A DNA stretch of 64,000 nucleotides from Rubritalea squalenifaciens DSM 18772. Lineage in GTDB: Bacteria; Verrucomicrobiota; Verrucomicrobiia; Verrucomicrobiales; Akkermansiaceae. The first letter of the stretch is position 1. Each line of letters begins with the position of its first letter. Below the pieces are notes generated by a model. That model saw nothing but the letters and a program-made list of their open reading frames with translations. It was not told the origin of the DNA and made no database searches. Positions 1 to 7,787 of this stretch are shown in pieces. A program made the translations under genes and the position numbers. The DNA is taken from positions 124,001 through 188,000 of the forward strand of contig NZ_FQYR01000002.1 in NCBI RefSeq assembly GCF_900141815.1, given 5' to 3'.

Positions 1-780
1 GAAAGCGGCACGGCAATTCCAACCTCCTTAGCCAGGTCATTGGCAATGCCACTGTCCTTCGCCGCATGGGAGGCAGAGAAATAGCACTCGTGATCACGGA
101 TCACCATGTCTTCAGCATCGGTCTCCAGCACACGGGAGTTCGCGCCTGTCTGGGAGAAGACATCACGCAGCATCGCCAGGTCCAGCCCAAGTGCCTCACC
201 TAGTCCTAGGCCTTCAGCCAGACCTGCGGTGTTGATGTTCATCACCATGTTGACCAAGGCTTTCACCTTCGCTGCGGTACCCGTTGGGCCCACGTAGCGT
301 AGTGCAGTGGAGAGAGTCTCCAGCAGCTCCTTGTTCTGTTCGAAAATTTCCTCCTTACCGCCGATCATCAGGTAGAGCGTTCCTTGGCGGGCCTGGGTGA
401 TGCTGGATGCCATGCAGGCCTCCAGGCTGTGTGCTCCCACGGCATTGGCTGCGGCTTCCACTTCTTCATGCACACCCGGGCTGAGGGTCGCGCAGTTGAT
501 GAAGGTCACCCCTTCGGCTCCATTGAGGAGTGTATCGCCCTGCTGGTTGAAGATGTCTCGCATGGCGTCATCATCGGTAACGACGGTAAGCACCACGTCG
601 GAATGCGCAGTCACATTCGCCAGGTTCTGGGCATGCTCCGCCCCAAGCTCTTCAGCCAGAGACTGGGCAGCTTCCTGATTCACATCAAAGACCGCAGAGA
701 CCACGTAGCCTGAGTCCTTCAGGTGGCGAGCCATGTTTGCTCCCATACGTCCTACACCGACAAATCCAACTTTAGGTTTC
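1..780 (-). CDS. 3-hydroxyisobutyrate dehydrogenase-family oxidoreductase (partial)
   Basis: Starts at the ATG at 780 and runs off the left edge, so only about 260 N-terminal residues are visible. The protein opens with an NAD(P)-binding Rossmann signature (GFVGVGRMGANMA), followed by the beta-hydroxyacid dehydrogenase helix segment AAKVKALVNMVM. The lysine and asparagine there match the catalytic pair seen in GLYR1-type members. The family reduces or oxidises small beta-hydroxyacids or semialdehydes in the cytoplasm. The substrate loop usually written DAPVSGG reads EACMASSITQAR here, so the substrate is probably not hydroxyisobutyrate. It is divergent from the tag gene, with 91 bases between the starts. 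Confidence 0.85.
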
Positions 781-871
781 ATATGAGCCTAGCTCTAACG
801 CAGATCTGAGGAATGTAAAGTAACGACCTCAACTCTTGCCCTGAGCTACATCTCCAGCCATCATCCTTAGC

Positions 872-1435
872 ATGAAACGCTGTGCCTGGGTCTCAGACGA
901 TCCACTCTATATCCAGTATCACGATGAGGAATGGGGAGTACCCCAGCACGATGATCGTCACCTTTTCGAAATGCTTATCCTGGAGGGAGCTCAGGCCGGC
1001 CTTTCGTGGATCACCGTGCTCAAGAAAAGGGAAAACTACCGCAAGGCCTTCCATCAGTTCGACGTCCGTAAAGTCGCCGCCATGAGTGATGCCGATCTGG
1101 AGGAACGACTGCTCGACCCGGGTATCATCCGCAACCGCCTCAAGGTCTTCTCGGCTCGCCGCAATGCACGCGCAGCCCTCAAACTCATAGAAGAATTCGG
1201 CTCGTTGGATCGCTACTTCTGGTCCTGGGTGGACGACCAACCGATCCAAAACAACTTTCAAAACCTACAGGATGTCCCTGTAAATACCCCTCTCTCCGAC
1301 CAAATCAGCAAGGACCTCAAGAAGCGCGACTTCAACTTTGTTGGCACCACGATCATCTACTCCTTTATGCAAGCCATCGGAATGACTAACGATCACACCA
1401 CGGACTGCACTTTTTACTCTGTTAGAAATGCTTAG
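872..1435 (+). CDS. tag: DNA-3-methyladenine glycosylase I
   Basis: A 187-residue protein, the same length as Escherichia coli Tag and alignable end to end by eye (for example LEGAQAGLSWITVLKKRENY and KKRDFNFVGTTIIYSFMQA). It excises 3-methyladenine from alkylated DNA as the first step of base-excision repair. The zinc ligands of the family are all present: Cys4, His17, His175 and Cys179. The start at 872 gives the conserved MKRCAWVSDDPLY amino end. It is monocistronic as far as can be seen, with the intergenic repeat element beginning about 30 bases after its stop. Confidence 0.96.
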   Translation: MKRCAWVSDDPLYIQYHDEEWGVPQHDDRHLFEMLILEGAQAGLSWITVLKKRENYRKAFHQFDVRKVAAMSDADLEERLLDPGIIRNRLKVFSARRNARAALKLIEEFGSLDRYFWSWVDDQPIQNNFQNLQDVPVNTPLSDQISKDLKKRDFNFVGTTIIYSFMQAIGMTNDHTTDCTFYSVRNA

Positions 1436-1463
1436 CTTTGTTCGCTTCCACAACCTCTAGAGT

Positions 1464-1626
1464 GATTTCAAATCACTTTTATGGTAAACGTATGTTTTAC
1501 GATTTGCGTTTGCATTGGGGAATTTCCGATGCAAATGACCGCTCACATAAGTGTAACACATCATTTGATGGTTTCATTTATACTTCGGGTCCGTCAGGTA
1601 GGGGTAGCTGGCGGGCCCGTTTTTTT
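1464..1626 (+). ncRNA. Tandem intergenic RNA-like element, copy A
   Basis: About 163 bases that are co-linear, without any insertion or deletion by eye, with copy B at 1811-1974. The left edge is an inverted repeat (AGTGATTTCAAATCACT, 1461-1477). Inside are small hairpins (AAAC-GTAT-GTTT; CAC-loop-GTG; CATC-ATTT-GATG), and the element ends in a strong intrinsic terminator at 1587-1626. No reading frame is shared between the copies. The 3' terminator fixes the likely strand. It could be a small RNA gene or a transcribed repeat. No promoter is convincing and I do not recognise the family. Together with copy B it fills most of the 543 bases between tag and the next gene; nothing else is evident in 1627-1810. 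Confidence 0.5.
1587..1626 (+). terminator. Rho-independent terminator of copy A
   Basis: GGGTCCGTCAG (1587-1597) pairs over 11 positions with CTGGCGGGCCC (1608-1618), including G-U pairs. The loop is GTAGGGGTAG, and a G and seven T follow. Confidence 0.85.
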
Positions 1627-1810
1627 GCTTCGCCCCCCTTCACCCCGCGTTCATTGATGACCTATTGAGTCACACACCTTCAAGGACATAGATATAAAAG
1701 TCTCTGATCCCCCCTGCTTGGATCATGCTCCTGAACTATTCTCAAAAAATTTCCCTATTTTTTCACTGCCAGAGAACTCAAGCGATCCACGAAATCATCC
1801 ACTCAAGAAC

Positions 1811-1974
1811 GATTTCAAATCACTTTTTCAGTGAACGTTCGTTTAGCGATAGACGTTTTCAAAGCGGAATATCTGGTGCAAATACCCACTCACACAAGTG
1901 ATGCACATCATTTGATGTATTCATCAATACTTAGGGTCCGTCAGATAGGGGTAGCTGGCGGGCCCGCTTTTTTT
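1811..1974 (+). ncRNA. Tandem intergenic RNA-like element, copy B
   Basis: Second copy of the element at 1464-1626. The distance from GATTTCAAATCACTTTT to the terminator stem is exactly 123 bases in both copies. Roughly 70% of positions agree by eye, and the terminator stem is identical. The stem AAAC-GTAT-GTTT of copy A appears as GAAC-GTTC-GTTT here, with the loop changed and one A-U becoming G-U, which suggests selection on RNA shape. It ends four bases before the stop codon of the convergent gene at 1979, so no downstream gene is available for it to control in cis on its own strand. Confidence 0.5.
1934..1974 (+). terminator. Rho-independent terminator of copy B
   Basis: Stem GGGTCCGTCAG (1934-1944) with CTGGCGGGCCC (1955-1965), loop ATAGGGGTAG, then GC and a run of seven T. 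The stem is identical to that at 1587-1626. Confidence 0.85.
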
Positions 1975-1978
1975 AATG

Positions 1979-3244
1979 CTATTCCTCGATGAGGTTGATC
2001 GCCTCCAGGCTATCCGAGTTGTATTTCACCCGTCCCCCTTTGAGCTCCTGCTTGAAGATGTGCTCAAACAGCATCTCTTTCCACTGCTCGGGTGTTTCCA
2101 AGGGAATCTTTACCCGCATCGGAGGATAAACCACAGGGATGTTTGGTACCCCATGTGGATTCTCCGCTTTTGCCTTCTTCTGAACCTTCTCTACGAGTCT
2201 ATCCCTATAGAGCTTATGATAACTCTCAGGAGCCAAGCCATGAAACGCCCTTCCGATTTGCCACTGATAATAGCCTTTTCCTCCCGGCTCCACCACTGTC
2301 ATGGCATCCCCTAGCACGCGTGTTCTGTGTTCTGTCACACCAGGTGTAGCCACTTTGCTATAAATCATAACCCGCATATCGCGGGTGGCGTCATCCACGG
2401 CCATACGAATATAATGATCCCGTGAAATTTCTCCTCTGCGAGAATCCGGATAGACCTCCTCCGCTTTGAGCTGAGCGACTTCCTTTTTGATAAGCATCGT
2501 TGGTGGATTTCCAGAGTTCACCAATTCCTGGTACTTGGCAGCGGCAGCCTTTCTCATGCGCTCGCGGTGATAAGATCTGATTTTCTCTTCATTCAGTCCG
2601 CCCCACTTATGTTCCTTATAAAAGGCGAGCGCCTCCTTCATCGCCGCCAAAGTCACGGCCGGCGACTGCAATGCTGGTAGAATATCAAACACTTTTCCCT
2701 GTGGAGTACAGAAGTAGATGGCAATCTCTCCATTGGCAGTGCCGGTAAAGCTACGCCCTTCCCCCAAATCAAAGGTCACGATTCTAACCGGGGAGACACT
2801 CTCCCAGACGGGGACATACTCAGTTTCCAAAAGCTTGGCGATACGGCTGTCGGAGAACGTCACGGCTCTCGCTAGTTTACCGTTCGCTCAGCAATACTCT
2901 TCGTCCAGCTTGCCAAACAGGTGCAGCACTAATAACGGCTTGTCCTCATTGATCGCCTCTTTGACCGAACGCTTCCAGACTACCTTCGTCTGGCTTCCCC
3001 ACTGTCCGGTGATCTTGCCCAGGGCATGGCGCGCACGCGCCTTGAGGCGAGGATCTTCATCTCCCGCCCATTTCTGCAGACTGGGGATAATCGCTTTCCC
3101 CTCGGTCACGCAGGAATCCACTGCCGCCGTAGCCACCTCCTTTTCAGCGGAAGACAGACCTTCCTTGATAGATAAATAATCTTCCGCCATCGCTGACCAA
3201 GAAATCAGCAGGCAGCCACCCAGAGTAAGTAGTGATCGTTTCAT
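1979..3244 (-). CDS. Candidate selenoprotein: exported thioredoxin-fold protein with Cys-Sec motif
   Basis: One reading frame of 422 codons interrupted only by a UGA at codon 119 (2888-2890). Reading it as selenocysteine gives a 421-residue protein. The ATG at 3244 is chosen because it opens a signal peptide (MKRSLLTLGGCLLISWSAMA). Residues about 35-85 look like a short helical or HEAT-like region. Then comes the strand KPLLVLHLFG, followed by EEYC-U-ANGKLAR at the place where thioredoxin folds carry their redox motif. The remainder (IAKLLETEYVPVW, GEIAIYFCTPQGKVF) continues the fold in the same frame, so this is not two genes. A SECIS-like hairpin lies 23 bases after the UGA. No selenocysteine machinery lies in the window. 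If UGA is a true stop, the gene would be a pseudogene split at 2888. Confidence 0.75.
2853..2870 (-). promoter_or_regulatory. SECIS-like hairpin after UGA codon 119
   Basis: On the minus strand GAGAGC (2870-2865) pairs with GTTCTC (2858-2853), 6 bp, closing the loop CGTGAC. The loop begins 23 bases after the UGA and has G as its second base. Bacterial SECIS elements are expected 16-37 bases downstream with a G in the first two loop positions. The element lies within the coding sequence, as in formate dehydrogenase genes. Confidence 0.5.
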
Positions 3245-3350
3245 AGCAACTTGAGTAAATTTCGACACTTAAGCATGGCAGATACAAGTCACAGGCACAA
3301 GTAGGCGCTGGGCGGATTTACCAAGCTTTTACAAAGAGCGCACTGGCCAA

Positions 3351-4469
3351 CTAGTCCTCTAACAAAGCAGAGAACCCACAGAAGATCTTTGAATTCTCCG
3401 GCGGCAACTCGGGAAGGAGCTCGTCCCGGAGTAGATACTTGTCACAGACACCGAAGAAGGCCTCGGCGCTTTTCACCCGGCGGATCTCGAACTCAAAGTC
3501 GGCATCAATCCCCTGGGAAATGTAGATCAGGTAGCGCTTCATCTTGTTGACGTGGCGCTGTTCGTCGAACTCCTTCCACTCCTTGGCCAGCTCATGATAG
3601 AGCACCTCGACGTAGTGACGGAGGTGCTTCCGGGTAGGCTTGTGATAGTCCTTGCCCTCGTAACTGTCTTTGAGCTGTTGGAAAATCCAGGGACTGCGGA
3701 TGGCACCACGGCCGATCATCAGACCCGCGGCATTGGTCTTCGCATGGTAGGCACGGCCCGTTGCCACATTCACCACATTGCCGTTGGCAATCACCGGGCA
3801 AGCCATCGTCTCCACGGCGTGCTTGATACAGTCATCGTGCACCGGTGTCTGGTAGCGCTCCTTCACGGTACGCCCATGGATGGCCAGCGCATCGATGTCA
3901 TGTTTGCGGAAAAGCTGGAGAATGGTTTCGAATTCCTCATGGGATTCATAGCCCACACGGGTTTTCACGGTAAACTTCTTATGCACCGCATCACGCAAGG
4001 TACCGAGCATGTCATTCACATGATCGAGCTTACGTAGCAGCCCGCCGCCAGCATCCTTGCGGCAGACCACGGGAGCCGGGCAGCCCATGTTGATATCGAT
4101 ACCTTCGATCTCGTAGCGTTGCAGGATTTCCACGTTCTTCACCATGGCGGGAATATCCATGCCGATCAGCTGGGCAAAGATCGGTTTGCCCGTCTCATTC
4201 TGAGTAATGGAACGCAGGATGTGCTTCTCCGGCCGGGAGTCCTGATGCACCCGGAAGTACTCAGTTACAAAGTAATCCGGCCCACCGAACTCGGACATCA
4301 CCCGCATGAACGGCAGGTCCGTCACGTCCTGCATGGGAGCGAGGACGAGAGCTGGCCGGTTCTCTGGAAAAAGTGATCTCATGGTGCTGGGTGCGCGCAC
4401 TTGTAGCACGCTTTTGCCGGATTGGGAGCCTTTAGATACATTATGTCCCATCCCGCCTGGCGTCAGCAC
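3351..4469 (-). CDS. tRNA-dihydrouridine synthase
   Basis: An FMN-dependent TIM barrel that reduces uridines in the D-loop of tRNA with NADPH. Visible motifs are the N-terminal LAPMQDVTDLPFM, the active-site segment INMGCPAPVVCRKDAGGGLL with the catalytic cysteine region, the FMN/phosphate segments VKTRVGY and IHGRT, ANGNV, and MIGRGAIRSPWIF. The length of 372 residues is slightly above the usual 320-350 because the most upstream start (4469) adds about 30 poorly conserved residues. The ATG at 4382 (MRSLFPENRPALVLAPM) is an equally likely start. Which Dus subfamily it belongs to is not clear, so no symbol is given. Confidence 0.92.
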   Translation of the reverse strand: MLTPGGMGHNVSKGSQSGKSVLQVRAPSTMRSLFPENRPALVLAPMQDVTDLPFMRVMSEFGGPDYFVTEYFRVHQDSRPEKHILRSITQNETGKPIFAQLIGMDIPAMVKNVEILQRYEIEGIDINMGCPAPVVCRKDAGGGLLRKLDHVNDMLGTLRDAVHKKFTVKTRVGYESHEEFETILQLFRKHDIDALAIHGRTVKERYQTPVHDDCIKHAVETMACPVIANGNVVNVATGRAYHAKTNAAGLMIGRGAIRSPWIFQQLKDSYEGKDYHKPTRKHLRHYVEVLYHELAKEWKEFDEQRHVNKMKRYLIYISQGIDADFEFEIRRVKSAEAFFGVCDKYLLRDELLPELPPENSKIFCGFSALLED

Positions 4470-4697
4470 ATTTTCGGTACACCGCCGCCAGCAGCCTCAT
4501 GGCTACGGCCTGCCACAGGGTCTTCCCCTCATGATCATTTCCTGTCTTCATCCTCTTTTCCCTGTGGCTCTTCTGTGAGTGAGATCCACGGGTTTCTATT
4601 CTGTCATTGGAACGATTTTACCACAACTCATGGCCAAGCGCTCCATTGACCTAGTGACTTTTCGTGAATAAATTGAGTTGCAGCTCATCCCACTATT

Positions 4698-5261
4698 ATG
4701 CGTGCTATCTATACAACCCTCGCCCTGCTTTCACTGGCATTCACCTCTTGCCAGGCTGAACCATCTGACAAGAAACCCATGGAAACATCCAAAGAAACTC
4801 CTGAGCAACCATCTGACAAAGTCGTCAAAACTGACGAAGAATGGAAAAAGGTCCTCACCCCTGAGCAGTACCGCGTAGCCCGCCAGGCTGGCACCGAGAG
4901 GCCAAATGGAGCAGTTTACAAGCAGTTCAAGCAGCAGGGTGCCGGCACCTACTACTGCGTGGGCTGTAACGCTAAACTCTTCTCTTCCAAAGAAAAATTC
5001 GATGCTCGCTGCGGCTGGCCATCCTTCTATGATCCCGCTAATGCCAAGAATGTGAAGACCAAGCAGGATCTCAGCGGCGGCATGATCCGCACCGAGGTCA
5101 TTTGCGCCAAATGCGACGCCCATCTCGGCCATGTCTTTGAAGGTGAGGGATTCAACACACCTACCGACAAACGCTACTGCATCAATGGCATTGTCCTAAA
5201 GTTTGTGCCCAAAGGCGAAGAGAAGAAGGCAGAAACAAAAGAGGAGAGTAAGAAAGAATAG
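4698..5261 (+). CDS. msrB: Peptide methionine-R-sulfoxide reductase, lipoprotein form
   Basis: Reduces methionine-R-sulfoxide in oxidised proteins. Residues 1-19 form a lipoprotein-type signal (LAFTSC), so the enzyme should be anchored on the periplasmic side. The MsrB domain spans about residues 48-170: two zinc-binding CxxC pairs (YYCVGC, VICAKC), GWPSFY, HLGHVF, and the catalytic [11 protein letters not shown] with cysteine rather than selenocysteine. A charged tail rich in E and K follows. It stands alone, with no MsrA partner adjacent. Confidence 0.94.
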   Translation: MRAIYTTLALLSLAFTSCQAEPSDKKPMETSKETPEQPSDKVVKTDEEWKKVLTPEQYRVARQAGTERPNGAVYKQFKQQGAGTYYCVGCNAKLFSSKEKFDARCGWPSFYDPANAKNVKTKQDLSGGMIRTEVICAKCDAHLGHVFEGEGFNTPTDKRYCINGIVLKFVPKGEEKKAETKEESKKE

Positions 5262-5495
5262 AAGACTCTCCTGTCTCATCACTTCGCCGTTAGAACCCAG
5301 ACTATTAACAGTATCGAGCGAACGAATTGCCAAATTTTCTTCCAACATGAAACTCCACTTTAAGTTTGGTGGAGAAACCAGATCGGTTCTTACGACACAC
5401 TATTTTCAATTGTTTTATCATTTCCCCTTTCAGCTTCCAGGCGGCCCGCTCCCCTGACGCAGACCTTCCCCTGTGCAGTGATGTCAAAATACAGA
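5262..5495. other. Intergenic stretch between msrB and the fic gene
   Basis: AT-richer than the flanking genes. I see no convincing terminator, RNA or small gene in this part. The operator repeats of the next gene begin at 5496. Confidence 0.6.
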
Positions 5496-5574
5496 ATGTC
5501 CGATAAATGTTAAAATTTCGGACTTAATGATTTAAATAGCCAAAATGTCCGATAAACTGCATATTATCGGACAT
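5496..5574. promoter_or_regulatory. Operator repeats of the fic gene
   Basis: Two inverted repeats built from the same half-site. ATGTCCGATAA at 5545-5555 is mirrored perfectly by TTATCGGACAT at 5564-5574, overlapping the start codon. GTCCGATAA at 5498-5506 is mirrored by TTTCGGAC at 5516-5523. A TATTAT box at 5562-5567 sits inside the second repeat. The arrangement suggests repression by a dimer, most simply by the gene's own product. Confidence 0.7.
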
Positions 5575-6766
5575 GGGAGAAATGGAACATATTTGGCAGC
5601 ACTCGAATTTTCCTCACTTCGAGTTCAATGAATCTGCATTTGAGATTCATGACAGCAGCTTCCAAAGACTAGTTCTCGAACTATCTAATTTCGTTAAAGG
5701 CTCCGATTCCTTTCAAAACGAAATCTGGTGTGAAGAGGTTCTCAACAATTCCAAAATTGAGGGTATCGATCTCGACAGAGCAAGTGTCCTTTCCTCCATA
5801 TCTACTAAAATTCCATCCTATGTAGAAAGGAAAGAGGAACAGGCTGTACAATTGCTAAAGTTTGGCCTCGAGCACTATAAGGAAAATCTCAGTCACGATA
5901 TGCTATATGAGATGCATCGCATCTTATTACAGGGATCGCCGTATCCAGAAAAATCTATCGGTGCCTACACGGGAGATATGCAGATTATCTCAAATCCTAA
6001 ATGGGGAGAAGAACGCATCATGGATAGAGGAACCCCGGCCTCTGTTGTTCATGCTCACATGAATGATTTCATTGATAGTTATAACAGAGAAAGCCATCTA
6101 CCTGCTACAAAAGCGATTAAAGATCATTATCACTTTGAAATCATTCATCCATTTATCGATGGAAACGGCAGAATTGGCCGCACATTGATGGTGATGAGCT
6201 TATGCAAGAGTTTTGGCCAAAAAATACCTTTTGCCATTTCCAGGGCAATCAGCCAAGACACCGAACACTATTATGGGATGTTTGAGCAACGTGACAGCTT
6301 GAACATTGAAGACGTATTAAGGCGAGGCCACAAAATCCTAGAGCTTTCCATCCACGAATCCTTCCACGTCGCGGAGCTCACCTACATCAAATCACACGCC
6401 CTCGGGAATGACCTTAACCCAAGACAATCCAAAGCCTTACAAACAGTCATCAAATATGAGTTAGGCAAAGGGTTTCATGGAGGTTTGAGCAACTCTAACT
6501 ACACCAAGATCACTAGTTGCATCGATAAGACCGCCAATCGCGATCTCAGCAATCTAGTAAAAAGAGGACTGCTTTTCAGAACAGGGCAACTTAAAGGAAC
6601 ACGCTATCACCTTGCAACTCCTAGCAAGCTTCTCGATTGGATCCAGGACAAGCCTATCGATGTACAATTTGCTGCGAAGGACATCATTGCAGCTTATCGT
6701 CAGATGAAATACTCCCAGCAAGAATGGGGGGAAGCCATCGCTCAACTTGTCGAGAAAATCTCTTAA
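5573..6766 (+). CDS. Fic family protein (DUF4172-type N-terminus)
   Basis: 397 residues. Fic enzymes transfer AMP or another nucleotide moiety to a protein hydroxyl. The core motif HPFIDGNGRIGR is at residues 192-203 with catalytic His192. The start IWQHSNFPHFEFNESAF resembles the DUF4172 domain found before Fic, and NSKIEG around residue 60 resembles the inhibitory glutamate motif of class II Fic proteins (usual form S/T-xxx-E-G/N). The C-terminal 100 residues look like a winged helix, fitting autoregulation at 5496-5574. No antitoxin partner is next to it. Base composition is clearly AT-richer than in neighbours, a sign of transfer. ATG codons at 5573 and 5582 are both possible starts. Confidence 0.9.
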   Translation: MGEMEHIWQHSNFPHFEFNESAFEIHDSSFQRLVLELSNFVKGSDSFQNEIWCEEVLNNSKIEGIDLDRASVLSSISTKIPSYVERKEEQAVQLLKFGLEHYKENLSHDMLYEMHRILLQGSPYPEKSIGAYTGDMQIISNPKWGEERIMDRGTPASVVHAHMNDFIDSYNRESHLPATKAIKDHYHFEIIHPFIDGNGRIGRTLMVMSLCKSFGQKIPFAISRAISQDTEHYYGMFEQRDSLNIEDVLRRGHKILELSIHESFHVAELTYIKSHALGNDLNPRQSKALQTVIKYELGKGFHGGLSNSNYTKITSCIDKTANRDLSNLVKRGLLFRTGQLKGTRYHLATPSKLLDWIQDKPIDVQFAAKDIIAAYRQMKYSQQEWGEAIAQLVEKIS

Positions 6767-6833
6767 TATATTACTGTCATCACCAACAAATCATTGCTCG
6801 TAGCCTGATTCCCTGCGAGAGTTCTGGCGTTCT

Positions 6834-7751
6834 ATGACTTCTGCAGAAAAGCTCAAGCACCTCCACCAGCGCCTGACCACGACGGTTCTGGGCAGCCACC
6901 AGCCAGCGACGCTCCTCTTGGTAGCCTTGCTCGCGAAAGGCCACGCCCTGATTGAAGGTGCTCCTGGAATTGGCAAAACCTCGCTGGCTCAGACACTGGC
7001 AGAGAGCATCGGCGGCGTCTTCAAGCGTATCCAGTTCACCCCGGATCTCCTGCCCTCAGACATCCTCGGCTACCACCTCTACCGCCAGCACAATGGCGAC
7101 TTCGACTTTGTCCAGGGCCCGATTTTCGCCAATATGCTGCTTGCGGATGAGATCAACCGTACTTCACCTCGTGTTCAGTCCGCGCTGCTTGAAGCCATGA
7201 ACGAGGGACAGGTCACCATCGATGGTGCTACCCGCAAGCTCGAGGAACCTTTCCTCGTGATCGCCACCCAGAACGACACGACATCGACCGGCACCTTCCC
7301 GCTGCCCGAGCCTCAGCTTGACCGCTTTCTGCTCTCCATCCCGATGGAGCTCCCCGAGCGCTCCATCCAGGAATCCATCTTGCTCCAACACGCATCTCAG
7401 AACGGGATGAAGCCTCATCACGATGCCATCCTGAGCACCGATGAAATCCTCGCTTTCCAGGAAATGACCTCCCAGATCCATGTTAGCGAGCAGCTGGCAG
7501 CCTACATCGTGGCACTCTGCGAGCAGGTCCGCCGCCTTGCCGGAGGTGATCACACCGTCTCTGTTCGCGGTTCACTCTGCCTCCTGCGCGCCTCACAGGC
7601 CCGCGCACTGCTAGACGGGCAAGGCCACGTACTGCCCGACCACGTACAGGATGTTTTCACCCACGTCATGCGCCACCGCGTCACCTGCGAGGACGGAGGC
7701 GATGTGGAGAATGTTCTCCAGACAGCTCTGGAACAAACTGCCATGGCCTAA
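6834..7751 (+). CDS. MoxR-family AAA+ ATPase
   Basis: 305 residues. Walker A GAPGIGKT is at residues 42-49 and Walker B LLADEINR has Asp105-Glu106, followed by sensor region IATQNDTTSTGTFPLPEPQLDRF. MoxR ATPases act as chaperones that assemble or activate partner complexes, often containing VWA or DUF58 proteins. It is the first gene of a three-gene operon with a DUF58 protein (36 bases downstream) and a transglutaminase, a widespread arrangement in bacteria whose exact function is not settled. Confidence 0.93.
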   Translation: MTSAEKLKHLHQRLTTTVLGSHQPATLLLVALLAKGHALIEGAPGIGKTSLAQTLAESIGGVFKRIQFTPDLLPSDILGYHLYRQHNGDFDFVQGPIFANMLLADEINRTSPRVQSALLEAMNEGQVTIDGATRKLEEPFLVIATQNDTTSTGTFPLPEPQLDRFLLSIPMELPERSIQESILLQHASQNGMKPHHDAILSTDEILAFQEMTSQIHVSEQLAAYIVALCEQVRRLAGGDHTVSVRGSLCLLRASQARALLDGQGHVLPDHVQDVFTHVMRHRVTCEDGGDVENVLQTALEQTAMA

Positions 7752-7787
7752 GAATTCTGCCATGGCAGGCGTTTCCCACCCACAACC

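Noticed and set aside
1579-1584. TATACT as a promoter for a 40-base RNA consisting of the terminator hairpin
   Set aside because: No -35 box at usual spacing, and the box is poorly kept in copy B (AATACT).
2888-2890. UGA taken as a pseudogene-making nonsense mutation
   Set aside because: The frame continues cleanly for 300 codons, the UGA sits next to a cysteine in a redox position, and a second gene in the window shows UGA at a thioredoxin active-site cysteine.
4698-5261. MsrB as a third selenoprotein
   Set aside because: The catalytic position is encoded as cysteine (RYCINGI), with no in-frame UGA.
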